A stretch of 64,000 nucleotides of DNA, taken from Eucommia ulmoides (Eukaryota > Streptophyta > Magnoliopsida > Garryales > Eucommiaceae). The stretch lies in NCBI GenBank assembly GCA_016647705.1, contig CM028340.1:16755001-16819000 (forward strand). Reading direction: 5' to 3'. Under the pieces are notes generated by a model. The model searched no databases. It had not been told where the DNA came from and saw only the letters and a program-made list of their open reading frames with translations. Below, piece after piece: positions 36,027 to 47,289 of this stretch (position 1 is the stretch's first letter; every line of letters starts with the position of its first letter). A program made the position numbers and the translations under genes.

Positions 36027-37631
36027 ATGAAAAATTTAGTTGTAACTACCTTTCCCAAAGGTCAATCTATGCATAGACCTCCGTTGTTTAATGGTAACAA
36101 TTATTTGTTTTGGAAAGCTAGAATGATAGTTTTTTTACAAGCTACAAATTATGAAGTTTGGAAAGTTATTAAAAATTTTCCACATATTTCTATCAAAACT
36201 AATTTTGATGGATCTACTACACTTAAGGTAGAATCGAAATTTGATGATAGGGACACCAAGTTAATCTCTATAAATGCCCAAGTTATTAACCTTCTTTTTT
36301 GTAGTTTAGATGTTCATTAATATAATAGGATTTTTGAATGCTCATCGGCTAAGGAGATTTGGGATACTCTTATGGTCACTCATGAGGGTACAAACCAAGT
36401 CAAGGAATCCAAGATCGACATTCTCGTGCACCAATACGCACTATTCAAGATGGAGGATAGAGAATCGATCATGGAGATGTATACTCGCTTTACAAATATT
36501 TGTAATAGCTTGAATGCACTTGGAAAATCATACTCAATGTCTGAACGAGTACGAAAGATCCTTAGAGCTCTTCCCAAGGCATGGGAACTAAAGGCAACGG
36601 CCATCTTAAAATCCAAAGATCTAAACAAATATTCAATTTATGAACTCATTGGTAACTTGACCACTTATGAGCCGTCACTCAAAAACTACGAAGAAGAAGG
36701 TAGAAATTGAAAGAAGGGAATAACCTTACAATCTATTCAAGATGATGATGATGATGAAAGCATCAGGAGCGAACCCGAAAGCGAAATGGCTATCTTGGCG
36801 AGACGATTTAATCGGCTCAACCGGAGATTCTTCAAAAAGAAGAAATTCAACAAAACCGACATAAGCAAAGTTGAATGCTATAAATGTCACAAGCTCGATC
36901 ACTACAAAACCAAATGTCCTCAACTCAAACAGGATCACAAAAATCCAAAGAAATATCATTACAAAAGCAAGAAGAGAGCTTTCAAGGCAAGTTGGGATGA
37001 CACCGACACAAGTGGCCCGGAAAGTGAAAGTAGTAGTGAGGAGGCCAACCTACTTGCACTCATGGCAAAAGAAGATGAGGTAACTTCTATTTTTGAAACT
37101 TGTACAATAGATGAATATAATGAATTACTTGATGCATATGAAGAATTAAAAGACGAGCTTGAAAATTATTTTTCAAAAATGATAAATCTTAACAAAATAA
37201 TAAATACTCTTTCAAAAGATTTGGAAACATAAAAATTTGAAATTGTTTCTTTAAAACAAGAAAATAATTCTTTAAAGAAATGTGATCTTGAAAAGGAAAA
37301 TATTTCTTTAAAAAATCAAGTTAATGATTTAACCAAAATAGTCCACAAGTTTACTAAAGGTGAAAATAACTTTAAACTTCTTTTCGGAAGTCAAAAGGGT
37401 GTTTTTGGCAAAGCCAGTTTGGGTTTTCATCAACATAAGAAACAAAAGAAATTTCAGAAGTTTTTCTCAAATACCAAAAAGTTTATAAAATGTTTTTATT
37501 GTAACAAAGTTGGTCACGCTATTGATGTTTGTAATAAAAGAAAACTGAAAAATGCTAATATAAAGGTAAGAAAGATTTGGGTACTAAAGGGAACCTTAGT
37601 TTCAAAGACTAACTCTCCCAGACCCAAGTAA
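36027..37631 (+). pseudogene. gag: Copia Gag pseudogene of element E
   Basis: A single frame from the ATG at 36027 to 37631, about 535 codons, with in-frame stops at 36318, 36708 and 37230 and no frameshift. Near residue 20 is FNGNNYLFWKARM, the copia Gag N-terminal signature. A first CCHC knuckle CYKCHKLDHYKTKC lies at 36876-36917, a Lys/Asn-rich coiled coil at about 37090-37370, and a second knuckle CFYCNKVGHAIDVC at 37491-37532. Two knuckles and this length fit SIRE-type Gag. It would assemble the virus-like particle. The stop at 37230 (TAA) fits CAA; the one at 36708 (TGA) fits CGA. Confidence 0.88.
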
Positions 37632-37699
37632 AACGGGTACCATTTAGGAATCACTTGAGGTACTCCTTATAAGTTACTTTTAAAGAGAATATAAGCAAG

Positions 37700-38946
37700 G
37701 ACAAATGGCTCCTAGATAGCGGTTGCTCATGGTACATGATAGGCGATAAAAATTAGTTTACATCTTTGACACCTAAAGATGGCGGACATATGACGTTTGG
37801 AGACAACTCTAAGGGTAAAATTATTAGTATTGGTAATGTTGGTAAAAATGGTTTTATTATTGAAAATGTTTTACATGTTGAATGTTTAAAATATAATCTT
37901 CTAAGCATAAGTCATTTATGTGATAACAGATTTAAAGTAACTTTTCTTGAAAATCAATGTGTTGTCAAAGAAGATGATGATCACAAAGTTTTATTTGTTG
38001 CATCACATTTTGAAAATATTTATACATGTTCTTTTGATGATTTATCTTCTCAAAATGTTTCATGCCTAAATGCATTGACTGAAAATAGTTGCTTGTGGCA
38101 TAGACGTTTAGGACATGCTAGCATGGAATTTATTTCGAACTTATCTAAGAATAATCTTATACGTGGATTACCGAATGCTAAATTTGTTAAAGATAAGATA
38201 TGCAATGCATGCGAACTTGGTAAACAAGTTAAAAGTTCTTTTAGGAAAAAGAAGTTTATTTCTACTACTAAACCGTTAGAACTTTTGCATCTTGACTTTT
38301 TCGGTCCTAATCCCATTGCTAGATTAGGTGGAAACCATTATGCATTTGTGATTGTTAATGATTATTCTAGATATACATGGGTTCTACTACTTGCTAAAAA
38401 AAGTGACGTTGCTTAAATGTTTGTTAAGTTTTGTAAGCGTGTTGAAAATGAGAAAGGTATTAGCATCAACAATATCCGAAGTGATAGAGGAAGAGAATTC
38501 CGAAAGGATGAGATTGAAAAATTTTGTGACAAACAAGGTTACAGACACAATTTTTCAGCCCCTAGAACACCTCAACAAAATGGGGTTATTGAGAGGAAAA
38601 ATCGCTCTTTACAAGAAATGGCACAGACTATGCTAAACGAGCATTCTTCACTGCAATACTTTTGGGCGAAAGTCGTAAGTATGGCATGTTACGTATTGAA
38701 TAGTGTTTTGATTCGTAGATTTTGAAATAAAACTCCATATGAGTTATGAAATGGTAAAACCCCTATTATCTCTTACTTTAAAGTTTTCGGTTGCAAATAT
38801 TTTATTCTTAATGATAAAGAAAATCTTTCAAAGTTTGATGCTAAATCTGATGAAGGCATTTTTCTTGTTTATTCAACTACTAGCAAAACTTATAGAGTAT
38901 ATAACAAACGTACTCTCGTAGTTGAAGAATCGATGCATGTTGTTCT
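37700..38946 (+). pseudogene. pol: Protease and integrase part of the element E polyprotein
   Basis: Aspartic protease motif LLDSGCS lies at 37709-37726. A pre-integrase region with the HHCC zinc site (WHRRLGHAS, then CNACELGK) covers about 38095-38225. The integrase core has Asp in LLHLDFFGP (38294), Asp in IRSDRGREF (38483) and Glu in GVIERKNR (38591). D-to-E spacing is 35 residues, so the DD35E triad is present. After it comes FKVFGCKYF and a C-terminal stretch to VVEESMHVV. Stops fall at 38414, about 38723 and about 38745. The frame ends abruptly at about 38946, where the sequence switches to the opposite strand. Confidence 0.88.
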
Positions 38947-40559
38947 TATTCAAACATATGGCGCTAATGTTGTCACATAAGATTGGAACACAACCAACAT
39001 CAATACCAAAATCTACCAATTGTTATTTCATATATAGCACTTGTGCACAACAATTTCCAGTTGCGACATATTCAGCTTCGGCCGTGGATAATGCAATCGA
39101 GTTTTATTTCTTGCTTGACCAAGAAACCAATGCGTGTCCTAAAAAATGACAAGTACCACTAGTACTTTTTACACTCGACTTTGCAACCGGAAAAATCAAT
39201 GTCGGAATAGCTAAGCATGTCAAAACATTCATTTTTAGGATACCACAAACCTAAATCACATGTACCAAGCAAGTATCGAAAAATACGTTTAACGACGGTT
39301 AAATGCGATTCCTTAGGACAAGATTGAAAGCGTGCACATAGATATACATTAAATATGATATCCGATCTACTTGTCATAAGATAAAGAAGACTACCAATCA
39401 TACCTCAATATTCCTTCTCGTTTACTTTCTTACCGTTTTCATCGGCATCCAATTTTGTCGAAGTACTCATTGGAATATTGTATACCTTTGATTTTTCCAT
39501 TCCATATTTCTTTATGAGGTCTTTAGTATACTTTGCTTGATTTATAAATATTTTTTCATTGGTTTGTTTAATTTGAAATCTGAAAAAGAATGTTAGTTCT
39601 CCTATCATACTCATCTCGAATTCTTCATGCATAAGCTTAGTAAACTCTTGGCACAAGATCTCATTAGTAGCACCGAAAATAATATCGTCAACATAGATTT
39701 GTACTAATAAGATGTTATTTTCAGCTTCTTTAATAAATAAAGTTATATCGGTTAAATCACGTTTAAAATTTTTTTCTAGGAGAAATCCACTTAACCTCTC
39801 ATACCAAGCTCTAGGTGCTTGTTTGAGACTGTAAAGTGCTTTAGATAGTTTGAAAACATGATTTGAAAACTTTTCTCTTCAAAACCAGGAGGTTGTTCAA
39901 CATAAACTTCTTCGGAAATGAAACCAATAAAAAATGCGCTTTTAACATCCATTTGAAAAAGTTTGAAATCATTAGCACAAGCGAAAGCAAGTAACATACG
40001 TATAAACTCAAGTCTAGCTACCGGTGCATATTTTTCATTATAATCTATCCATTTTCCTTGATTAAAATCTTGTACTACTAATCTTGCTTTATTTCTAATA
40101 ACAACACCCGACTCATCATTTTTATTTCGAAAAACCCATTGTGTTCCAATTATAGGATGGTTATTAGGTCTTAGTACTAGAGACCAAACATTATTCATCT
40201 CAAATTGATTTAACTCATCTTTCATTGCAAGAATCTAAGATTCATCGTCAATATCTTCAAAAACATTTTAGGTTCAATTTGAGATAAGAAAGCAAAATTG
40301 TTAACATAGTTTTTCAAAGAAGATCTAGTACTTACCCCGCGCTCAATGTCACCAATGATTTGATCGGATGGATGAATGTTAACCTTTTTCCACGCCTTTG
40401 GTAGCTTGTTCTCATAAGGTTGTACTTCCATTGAATCATTATCAATGGGCCTCAAATCAACATTTTCAACTTGTTCCATTGATTTTTCTACCAAATCTGA
40501 TTTTTCTTCATCTATATCATTTCTTGGTGAAAAGGGGTTAGATTCCTCAAAATCCTACT
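38947..40559 (-). pseudogene. pol: Inverted reverse transcriptase/RNase H block of element E
   Basis: The minus strand, read from 40559 down to 38947, carries the linker after integrase ([11 protein letters not shown]), then RT. RT has IGTQWVFRNKNDESG (about 40160), YAPVARLEFIRMLLA (about 40025), MDVKSAFFIG (about 39950), the catalytic YVDD (39684-39695) and MIGSLLYLMTSRSDI (about 39400-39360). RNase H follows with YSDIDFSGC, LVSWSSKK and LSTAEAEYVA, reaching the ILCDNISAIC motif at about 38960-38990. Both ends match the flanking plus-strand pol: integrase C-terminus on the left, HSRTKHILLRHHF on the right. The block is therefore flipped in place with little or no loss. Several stops and a frameshift near 39870 are present. 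Confidence 0.92.
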
Positions 40560-40758
40560 CAACATTCACGAACTAAGCACATTCTATTAAGACACCATTT
40601 TATTCGTGACGATATTTAAAAGGGCGATATCACATTGGAATTCATTGACACTAATAACCAACTAGCCGATATCTTTATTAAGCTTCTTGGGAAAGAACAT
40701 TTTTCAAAAATATTATGTGTCGTAGGTATGATGAGAGAAAAAGACATTTTGAAATGAT
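40560..40758 (+). pseudogene. pol: RNase H C-terminus of element E pol, back on the plus strand
   Basis: From 40560 the plus strand reads QHSRTKHILLRHHFIRDDI, then ITLEFIDTNNQLADIF, and ends at a TGA (40756-40758). This is the standard copia pol C-terminus. It is the continuation of the ILCDNISAIC motif that now sits at the far left end of the inverted block. One TAA lies at about 40614. Confidence 0.88.
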
Positions 40759-41407
40759 TTTGAAAATGAAATTTTCAAAAATTCCTACCTTAAGAGTAAA
40801 TATGTTATATTTTATAAAAATTGTCTTAATTGTAAAAACTTACTTCAATTTTTATTTATAATATTTAAAATGGTTTTCACTGATATTTTTACATATATGA
40901 TGTGTTCAAGATATTTTTAAAAGGATTTTAAAATCATGTTCTTCAAAGTGATCAAAAATTTAATTTTGATAACTTATAATCTTTGAGGCAACAACGAAAT
41001 TTGGTTATGGGTGATATGGATCAATTCTAAATTAATTGGGATTGATATATATTGCAACAAATCATATAAAGGCTAAATATTGATTCAATTCATCCAAACA
41101 AGGCATGGAACAAAAAACGAATCTGGCCAACTACCTGCTAAAAATGTTACAACCGAAGTAGTCGACTACTTCTAAGATAAGTAGTCCACTACTTATCATG
41201 TACCAAGATTATGGGTTGGATTGCATTTAATGCTAATCTTGATGGGTTAGGGTTGGTTTTGTCTTATTTCTTTGCCTATATAAACACATATTCTCACATT
41301 CCTTCATTCCTATCTTTGAGAGGAGGCTAACTTGATATATCTTGAGAGTATTTGAGAAATTTTCCAAACCTTAGGTTGAACTCTTGTGTTCTTGAGAAAT
41401 TCCATCC
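40759..41407 (+). other. Element E spacer with a promoter-like cassette
   Basis: 40759-41095 is AT-rich with nothing recognised. At 41157-41200 there are two palindromes, AAGTAGTCGACTACTT and AAGTAGTCCACTACTT, the same type as in this element's LTR. These are followed at 41276-41285 by CTATATAAAC, a good TATA box. An ATG-initiated frame begins at 41408. This looks like a separate promoter for the downstream ORF. Confidence 0.45.
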
Positions 41408-42666
41408 ATGAAACCAAGGAGATCAAGAAGAAATCAGGGGGAGGAGGTTGCCCCAATTCTTCCATTCAACAACTATCATTTCTCATGTCCCGAACATGAG
41501 GAATGATTCCGCTTCGATTTCTCTCACCGTAAAGTAATCCCTGGTCGTCCTATTGATTTTGAATCTCTTTCCAATTACAACCTTAATACTCATACGTATT
41601 TGAATCATGTCAGTTGGGATTATTTTGTTGCTATTTCATCACCATTATATACCGTTCTTGTCCAAATGTTCTATGCGAATCTTGTTTACGAACGTTGTGT
41701 TTACACTTCCTATGTAAACGGTGTTGGAATCTCTTTTGGTAATCGCCTTCTTGCTAATGTCTTCCATTACCTAAAGGAGATATTAGACCCAAGATCAATA
41801 ACAATTGGTTGTCAAACCACTTGAATTTTAATCAATGGAATGTTTTGGCTACTCTTTGTGGACTGTGTTTTCGCCCTGGTAATCGTAATTCCGTAGCCGA
41901 TTTACCGCTTCAATTTCGTTTGATTCACTCTATAATCAACTATTCCATTATTCCTAGAGCCGGAAGTATGGCTCATATTAATTTCTTTGATCTTTTCCTT
42001 CTAAAGAGTTTCCTTGACAATATTGACATTGATCTTACATTTATTATCGAAAAATATATGTTGGCTCAAAAGAACAAAACAAATTGCTCTTTGCCTTATG
42101 GAAATGCTATCATCGCTATATTCAATCATTTCCAAGTCCCACTCCAAAATGAAAATCCATCTTCTATCATTACTCGTCATGAAATTCTCGACTCTTTAAC
42201 CATGTTGAAAATGGGCTATCGGTTTGTCAACGGTCGTTTTGAAAAATCGGGTAGACAAGAAGTTCACTAAGTGGTAGGTTTTGCACTTACCAATGTCCCG
42301 GTGGAATTAAGAAGTGCCGATGCTTATCAAGGACAAGCAAAAAATGTGGAAGAGGGACAAGAAGAAAAAGAAGAAAAGAGAGATGACGAAATAGAGGACG
42401 TACCGCCTCAAACTGGTAGAACTTCGACTTTTGAAGTTGGAGAAGGTTCTAATGCTCCAAAAAATAATTATAATGATCTTGTTTCTCATATAGACAACAT
42501 GAGCACAAAGTTTGAAGGGAGAATGGATGAGATGAACAATCGTTTTAAAGGAAGAATTGATGATCTTTCGAACCGTTTTGACACCCGTGCACGTTATGTG
42601 GATGAGCGGTTTGATACCTTCATAAGATCCTTCACCCAATTCACTAACAATTTCTACACACACTAG
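41408..42666 (+). pseudogene. Additional ORF after pol in element E (env position), plant transposon-protein-like
   Basis: The frame starts MKPRRSRRNQGEE at 41408. It has a TGA at 41504, a frameshift between about 41785 and 41808 and a TAA at 42268, ending at 42666, about 420 codons overall. The middle (LVQMFYANLVYERCVYTSYV) resembles the domain called putative plant transposon protein, often found after pol in SIRE-type elements. I recognise this by texture, not by alignment. The C-terminus is acidic and then forms a repeated coiled coil (MDEMNNRFKGRIDDLSNRFD). No signal peptide or membrane segment is seen, so it is not an evident envelope. Role unknown. Confidence 0.6.
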
Positions 42667-43022
42667 CCACATATACTACCCCAGGACTAGTTTTAATTCA
42701 TTTTTGATATGACGAAAAGGGAGAAAACTAGATTTGATGTTAGACACTCATACTAGTTATGTTTGCATTTCTATTATTGTGTCATTTATGATTATTATGT
42801 ATGCTTGAACTATTAATGTGATAGTATTGTGTGGTTGTGATATATGATCTTCATTGTTATATCTTGAATATGTCAAAAACTTTACTAACTTTAAGAGAAC
42901 GAAAATTTAAACTTTATTGATAAAAATCATTTCAAAAATCGATCTCATTCTCAGGGGGAGCTAGTAAAGTATTTTTACTATTAAAACATCAAATGAGTTG
43001 TTATCATCAAAAAATGGGAGAT
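42667..43022 (+). other. Element E 3' spacer and polypurine tract
   Basis: Non-coding. CTCAGGGGGAGCTAG (about 42951-42965) is a G-rich internal tract, and AAAAAATGGGAGAT (43009-43022) abuts the 3' LTR and is the likely plus-strand primer. Confidence 0.6.
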
Positions 43023-45287
43023 TGTTATCCTAAACAGTTTCAATCATAGGATCTCCGGAGAAATGTGATTTTTTACGATAACACACACATTTGACGTTTT
43101 AGATGAACTAACAATGATTTTGAGTATAGAATATCCGAACATCACCCAAACATATCATGAAAGTGAAATCAAGTCAAAAAGGTATGAAAATGTCTAATTT
43201 ACATTAAAATAATTTTTCATTTCGACAATACTCGCGAGATATTGAACTCAGAACTTTATAGGATGCACACACACACACACACCATATGTGTTCATAATTG
43301 TGATATACTGATCTTAACATGTCCAATATGCTTATATATTACAATGTGAAGTATGCATCTGATTATTACATACTATATTGGAAACAAAAACACTTATTGA
43401 TTTATGCGAAATAGGAAATTTATGTTCTTAACATGATTATGAGGTACATTGAGTTTTTTGATCATCTAAACATCATGATAATAATGATTACATGCTTTAT
43501 AAAGTGTTTAGAATGATAAATGGTCATAATTCGAGACCAAAAACCCAAAATGGACGAAAACGAGATGCCACAAGAATTGCAGCATAAATAGTCGACTACT
43601 TATGCTGGAAGTAGTCGACTACTTTTGGTCAGTACCGTTTCTCTCTTATACTCTGTTTTTGACTTGTATGCTTGTTCTAATTGTTGTATGATGATTCCTA
43701 TACTTAATAATGATCATATAATAAGTTATCATCATTCAATTTGATCCAAACCATGTTGAATTGAAAAGAATTGGATCAAAATAATTTGAACTATTTGAGA
43801 AGTCAATATGCAAAATTTTGTTATGAACTCAAATTTGGATTTGCATATCATATTTTGTTCGGAATGTTCAAATCATGTTATAGGATGTTAGTTTAACATG
43901 TCTACATAATATATGTATGATCAATTGATATATTTACCATTACATCTATGATTAATTAACAAATTGGCTCAGAGGGTATGAAAATTCTGTTTTCATCATG
44001 CTAAATGAATTCTAAGTGTTCAAATGCTTGAAATGTTTGTATGTGCTTAATTGGATTGTATAAATGTATAATATGTTTTATACATATTGTATACACATGC
44101 TAAAATTCATAATCATGTATGAATACAAGTATTAGATTTGAAATTGTCAAGATAATAAAGTAGGATTACAAAAGATATTATTTTGACTTAGTGGTAGGGT
44201 AGCTAATTAAATGTTAACTCATACATTGTCTCCCACAATGTGTATGACATTTTATCTTGAACAACTTACTGCATATTTCAAAGTTAATGAGCCTTACCTT
44301 TAATGATTCAAATCCATCTTTGAATATCTCTATTATGATTTATCTACATTCATTATTACCATCCATACTCAATTGTATTCATTGAATATATGACTGTAAT
44401 TTTTCACTACCTCAAAGACATGAATGGATTATGGGTCATTTGCATTTAATTATACTATTTAGCATTAATAAGATTGAAAAAATGAGATGGAATCTTGACA
44501 AATCTGCAGAGATAATGGAGAGGAGTCTTGCATTTTGAATCTTGACATTTGAAGAGGAAGCCCTAACGGCCATATGCTCTTTATATTCTTCAATTGATAT
44601 TTCCTCTACTCATTTGCTACAACTATAAAAGGAAGAAGATAGCTGAAAGTTCAATAACTCTTAACTCACCAAGTATCAATCACTCTACTTGAGCTACAAA
44701 GATCAAATATATAATACCAAAGGCTTCCAAGCTAAAATCTGTCCTATAACACTTCTATTCTTTCTTGATTCATATTTCTTGAGTGTTTGTTGTATTTTCT
44801 TCACATACATAGATTCTTGAGTTCTATATCTTGTGAGTGTTAAAACTCTATTTTGTGAGACGGTGAAAATATTCATTATAAATCTTAAGTAAGGGTTTTG
44901 CTCAAGATGAGAGATTTGTGAGTGAAACATATTCACTCTAGATTGTAAAGTCTTGAAATACGAACTTCTCAAGCGGTGACTTTGAACGGTTTGGTTTTCA
45001 CCTGTAAGAAGATCAAGAATAGTAAAATGCTCGAAGGAGCTCGGGAGAGTGAACTAGGCAAAGGGTATTTGCCGAACCACTATAAAATAACGGTGTCAAT
45101 CTCTCTAACTCTACTCTTTACATTTCTGCATTTATTTGTGTTTGTGATTATTGCTCTTTTTTGAATATCCGTTGTACACTTGACACAAATCACATAAACA
45201 CTTAGTTTATATTGAGTAGATTTAATTAAATGTAAAATTTGCTAAAACTCAATTCACCACCCCTCTTGAGTAATTCTTGGGCCATCA
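43023..45287 (+). repeat. 3' LTR of element E
   Basis: TGTTATCCTAAACAG...TGGGCCATCA, 2,265 bp, followed by the ATTAT duplication. Palindromes AGTAGTCGACTACTT occur at about 43587-43625. The last 87 bases are part of a 307-bp tandem duplication with the adjacent D sequence. Confidence 0.92.
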
Positions 45288-45790
45288 ATTATATTGTGCT
45301 TTATTGAAGATCTGATGAATTATTTGAATTATCTTCATGATTATACTTTAACGAGTTAAAAAAACTCGTTCTAGAATTTAGGGGGAGTGTGGTTATATTC
45401 TTGTTTTGAAGAAAATATCAAAATTAATTGTCATCATAAAAAATGGATAGATTGTTATCCCGAGGTTTTGATGGACAATTAATGATTGATGTTTTTTGTG
45501 GAACTAACTTAGTTTATATTGAGTAGATTTAATTAAACGTAAAATTTGCGAAAACTCAATTCGCCCCCCCTCTTGAGTAATTCTTGGCTATCAATTATAT
45601 TGTGCCTTATTGAAAATCTGATGAATTATTTGAATTATCTTCATGATTATGCTTTAACGAGTTAAAAAAACCCATCCTCGAATTTAGGGAGAGCGTGGTT
45701 ATATTCTTATGAAGAAAATATCAAATTTAATTGTCATCATAAAAAATGGAGAGATTGTTATCTCAAGGTTTTGATGGACAATTAAGGATT
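45201..45790. repeat. Tandem duplication (unit 307 bp) across the E/D boundary
   Basis: 45201-45507 repeats from 45508. Each unit holds the last 87 bases of E's LTR, the ATTAT site, the D polypurine region and the first bases of the D 3' LTR. The duplication is therefore later than E insertion. The second copy runs into the rest of the D LTR, across a deletion relative to the 5' LTR. Confidence 0.85.
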
Positions 45791-46913
45791 AATGTATCCC
45801 GATTAGTATTACACATGAAACAAATTAATGAGTTATATTTATATATGCTTAATTTGATGAAATTAAGATCCTAATTAGTATTAAATTATTTGCTCCAACG
45901 TGAAATTGAAAAATTAAAATTGACCTAAGTAAGATTAGTGTGTAAAATTGAATATTAGTGTCAATTAAGTTAATCGAGAAAAGAAATAGGTTAAAGGGTT
46001 TAAAACGATGAAGTTTGGAGTTGAAATAAATTGAGAAGGAGTGTTTCGACAATATTCGGTCAACCGACTATAGATGGTTTGTTCAATTGATTGGAGCAGG
46101 CTAAAAATTGAAAAGTCTCTAAATCGATCGGTTAACTGACCAAGGGAGATCGGTCAATCAATTGGCCGAAGTGAAACTCTTTGTATCGATTGGTCAACCG
46201 ACTGTAGGGCATCAGTCAACCAACCAAGGCTTAAAATTGGCCTAGAATTATATCCTGTAACGATCGGTCAACCGAGCATGCATAGGTCGGTCAACCGATT
46301 ACCTGTGAAAGACTGGCTTGGGTTACAACCTGTATTGATCAGTCAATCGATGACTGAAAGTCGGTCAACTGACTGTTTGGTTAGAATTTCGAGGATTTTA
46401 AGGATTGAATCAAAACTAACCGTTAACTAGTTGTTTTTGACATATTTGATTCAAATATTCTTGGGATTTGAATATATTTGAGATATATCACACTTATTTT
46501 GATATTCTTATATATATGGTATATAAAACTGAAGTGTTTCACAATTTGGTACATTTGGTACTTCCTATCTATTCGATTTGAAATTGAGAATTAATTTGAG
46601 GATTTTATTAAAAAAATTTAAAGCCATATATCTGAGTAAATTATACCAAGAATGAATGGTTATGATATATGAGGTCTATAGATGCATCTAAATTTCATAT
46701 CTTGAGGAAATTAGCCGTTAGAGGGCATCTTTCAAATCAACTTAAATAGACCCGCTAATTTCATATCAATATAACACATCGATCAAGAACTATTAAAGTT
46801 TTTGAGTTTTCTAAGAGTTGTTATTCTAAGATATATTCAAGAGATCATTTTTAAGATAAATTGTGTGCAAAATTCTTGAGTTGAAGTGTTTATTGAGTTG
46901 GCGTCGCCGATCT
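45756..46913 (+). repeat. 3' LTR of element D, internally deleted and right-truncated
   Basis: Starts TGTTATCTCAAGGTTTTG. Compared with the 5' LTR it lacks the segment 26795-26945. From about 45790 to 46910 it matches 26945-28060 closely, then stops at GGCGTCGCCGATCT while the 5' LTR continues for 900 more bases. The palindrome cluster (CGGTCAACCGA type) lies at 46050-46370. Confidence 0.82.
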
Positions 46914-47289
46914 TTAAAATTTAAAGGACGTAATTAAATGAATTGAAAGTCTAGTGACCAATTTGATACAATTATTAAACTATGTGAGTTTATGAGTTTA
47001 TCACGACATTAGCATATAAGTAAAAGTGTAAAGCTATAGTTAGTATCTCCTGTGTCACAAATGTCGTACCCTACTATTTGTGTTATATTTGACACAATAT
47101 ATATTAAAAAAAGAAAATTTATTGTTTAGTCCTCGAAAAATGGTAAAATTGTCCAAAAAAAAAAAAAGAAAAAAAAAAAAAAAAAAGACCTTTCACTCAT
47201 ATCATTAAATTTATAGTCCTCATAGAAAAAAATCTCCAACAAACACTCTCCCTATTTATTCTTATTTATGAACCGTGTTATTGGAATTT
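46914..47289. other. AT-rich spacer with poly(A) tract
   Basis: No gene seen. A 30-base A-rich run lies at 47157-47187. It could mark the tail of a retroposed insertion, but no LINE or SINE body was recognised on either side. Confidence 0.4.

Larger units (their letters stand above)
33737..45287 (+). mobile_element. SIRE-like Ty1/copia element E with inverted RT/RNase H block, target duplication ATTAT
   Basis: LTRs at 33737-35972 and 43023-45287 flank gag, protease, integrase, an inverted RT/RNase H segment, the RNase H C-terminus and an additional ORF. ATTAT is present at 33732-33736 and 45288-45292. Long LTRs, two Gag zinc knuckles and a further ORF after pol are typical of the SIRE/Maximus lineage of copia; that lineage call rests on family knowledge. 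Over the first ~200 bases the LTRs differ at roughly one base in ten by eye. It is inactive, with several stops, a frameshift and the inversion. Confidence 0.9.
26739..46913 (+). mobile_element. Ty1/copia element D (old, deleted, twice invaded)
   Basis: Its parts in order are: 5' LTR 26739-28996; primer site; gag pseudogene; protease remnant; spacer to 31231; solo LTR 31237-33384; D spacer 33385-33736; element E 33737-45287; D tail with polypurine segment 45288-45755; 3' LTR 45756-46913, truncated at the right. The LTR pair is shown by close similarity of 27000-28060 to 45848-46910. Integrase, reverse transcriptase and RNase H are missing. It is the oldest layer in this part of the window. 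Confidence 0.8.

Noticed and set aside
47157-47187. Poly(A) run as LINE or SINE tail
   Set aside because: No element body, no target duplication and no pol III boxes were found around it.
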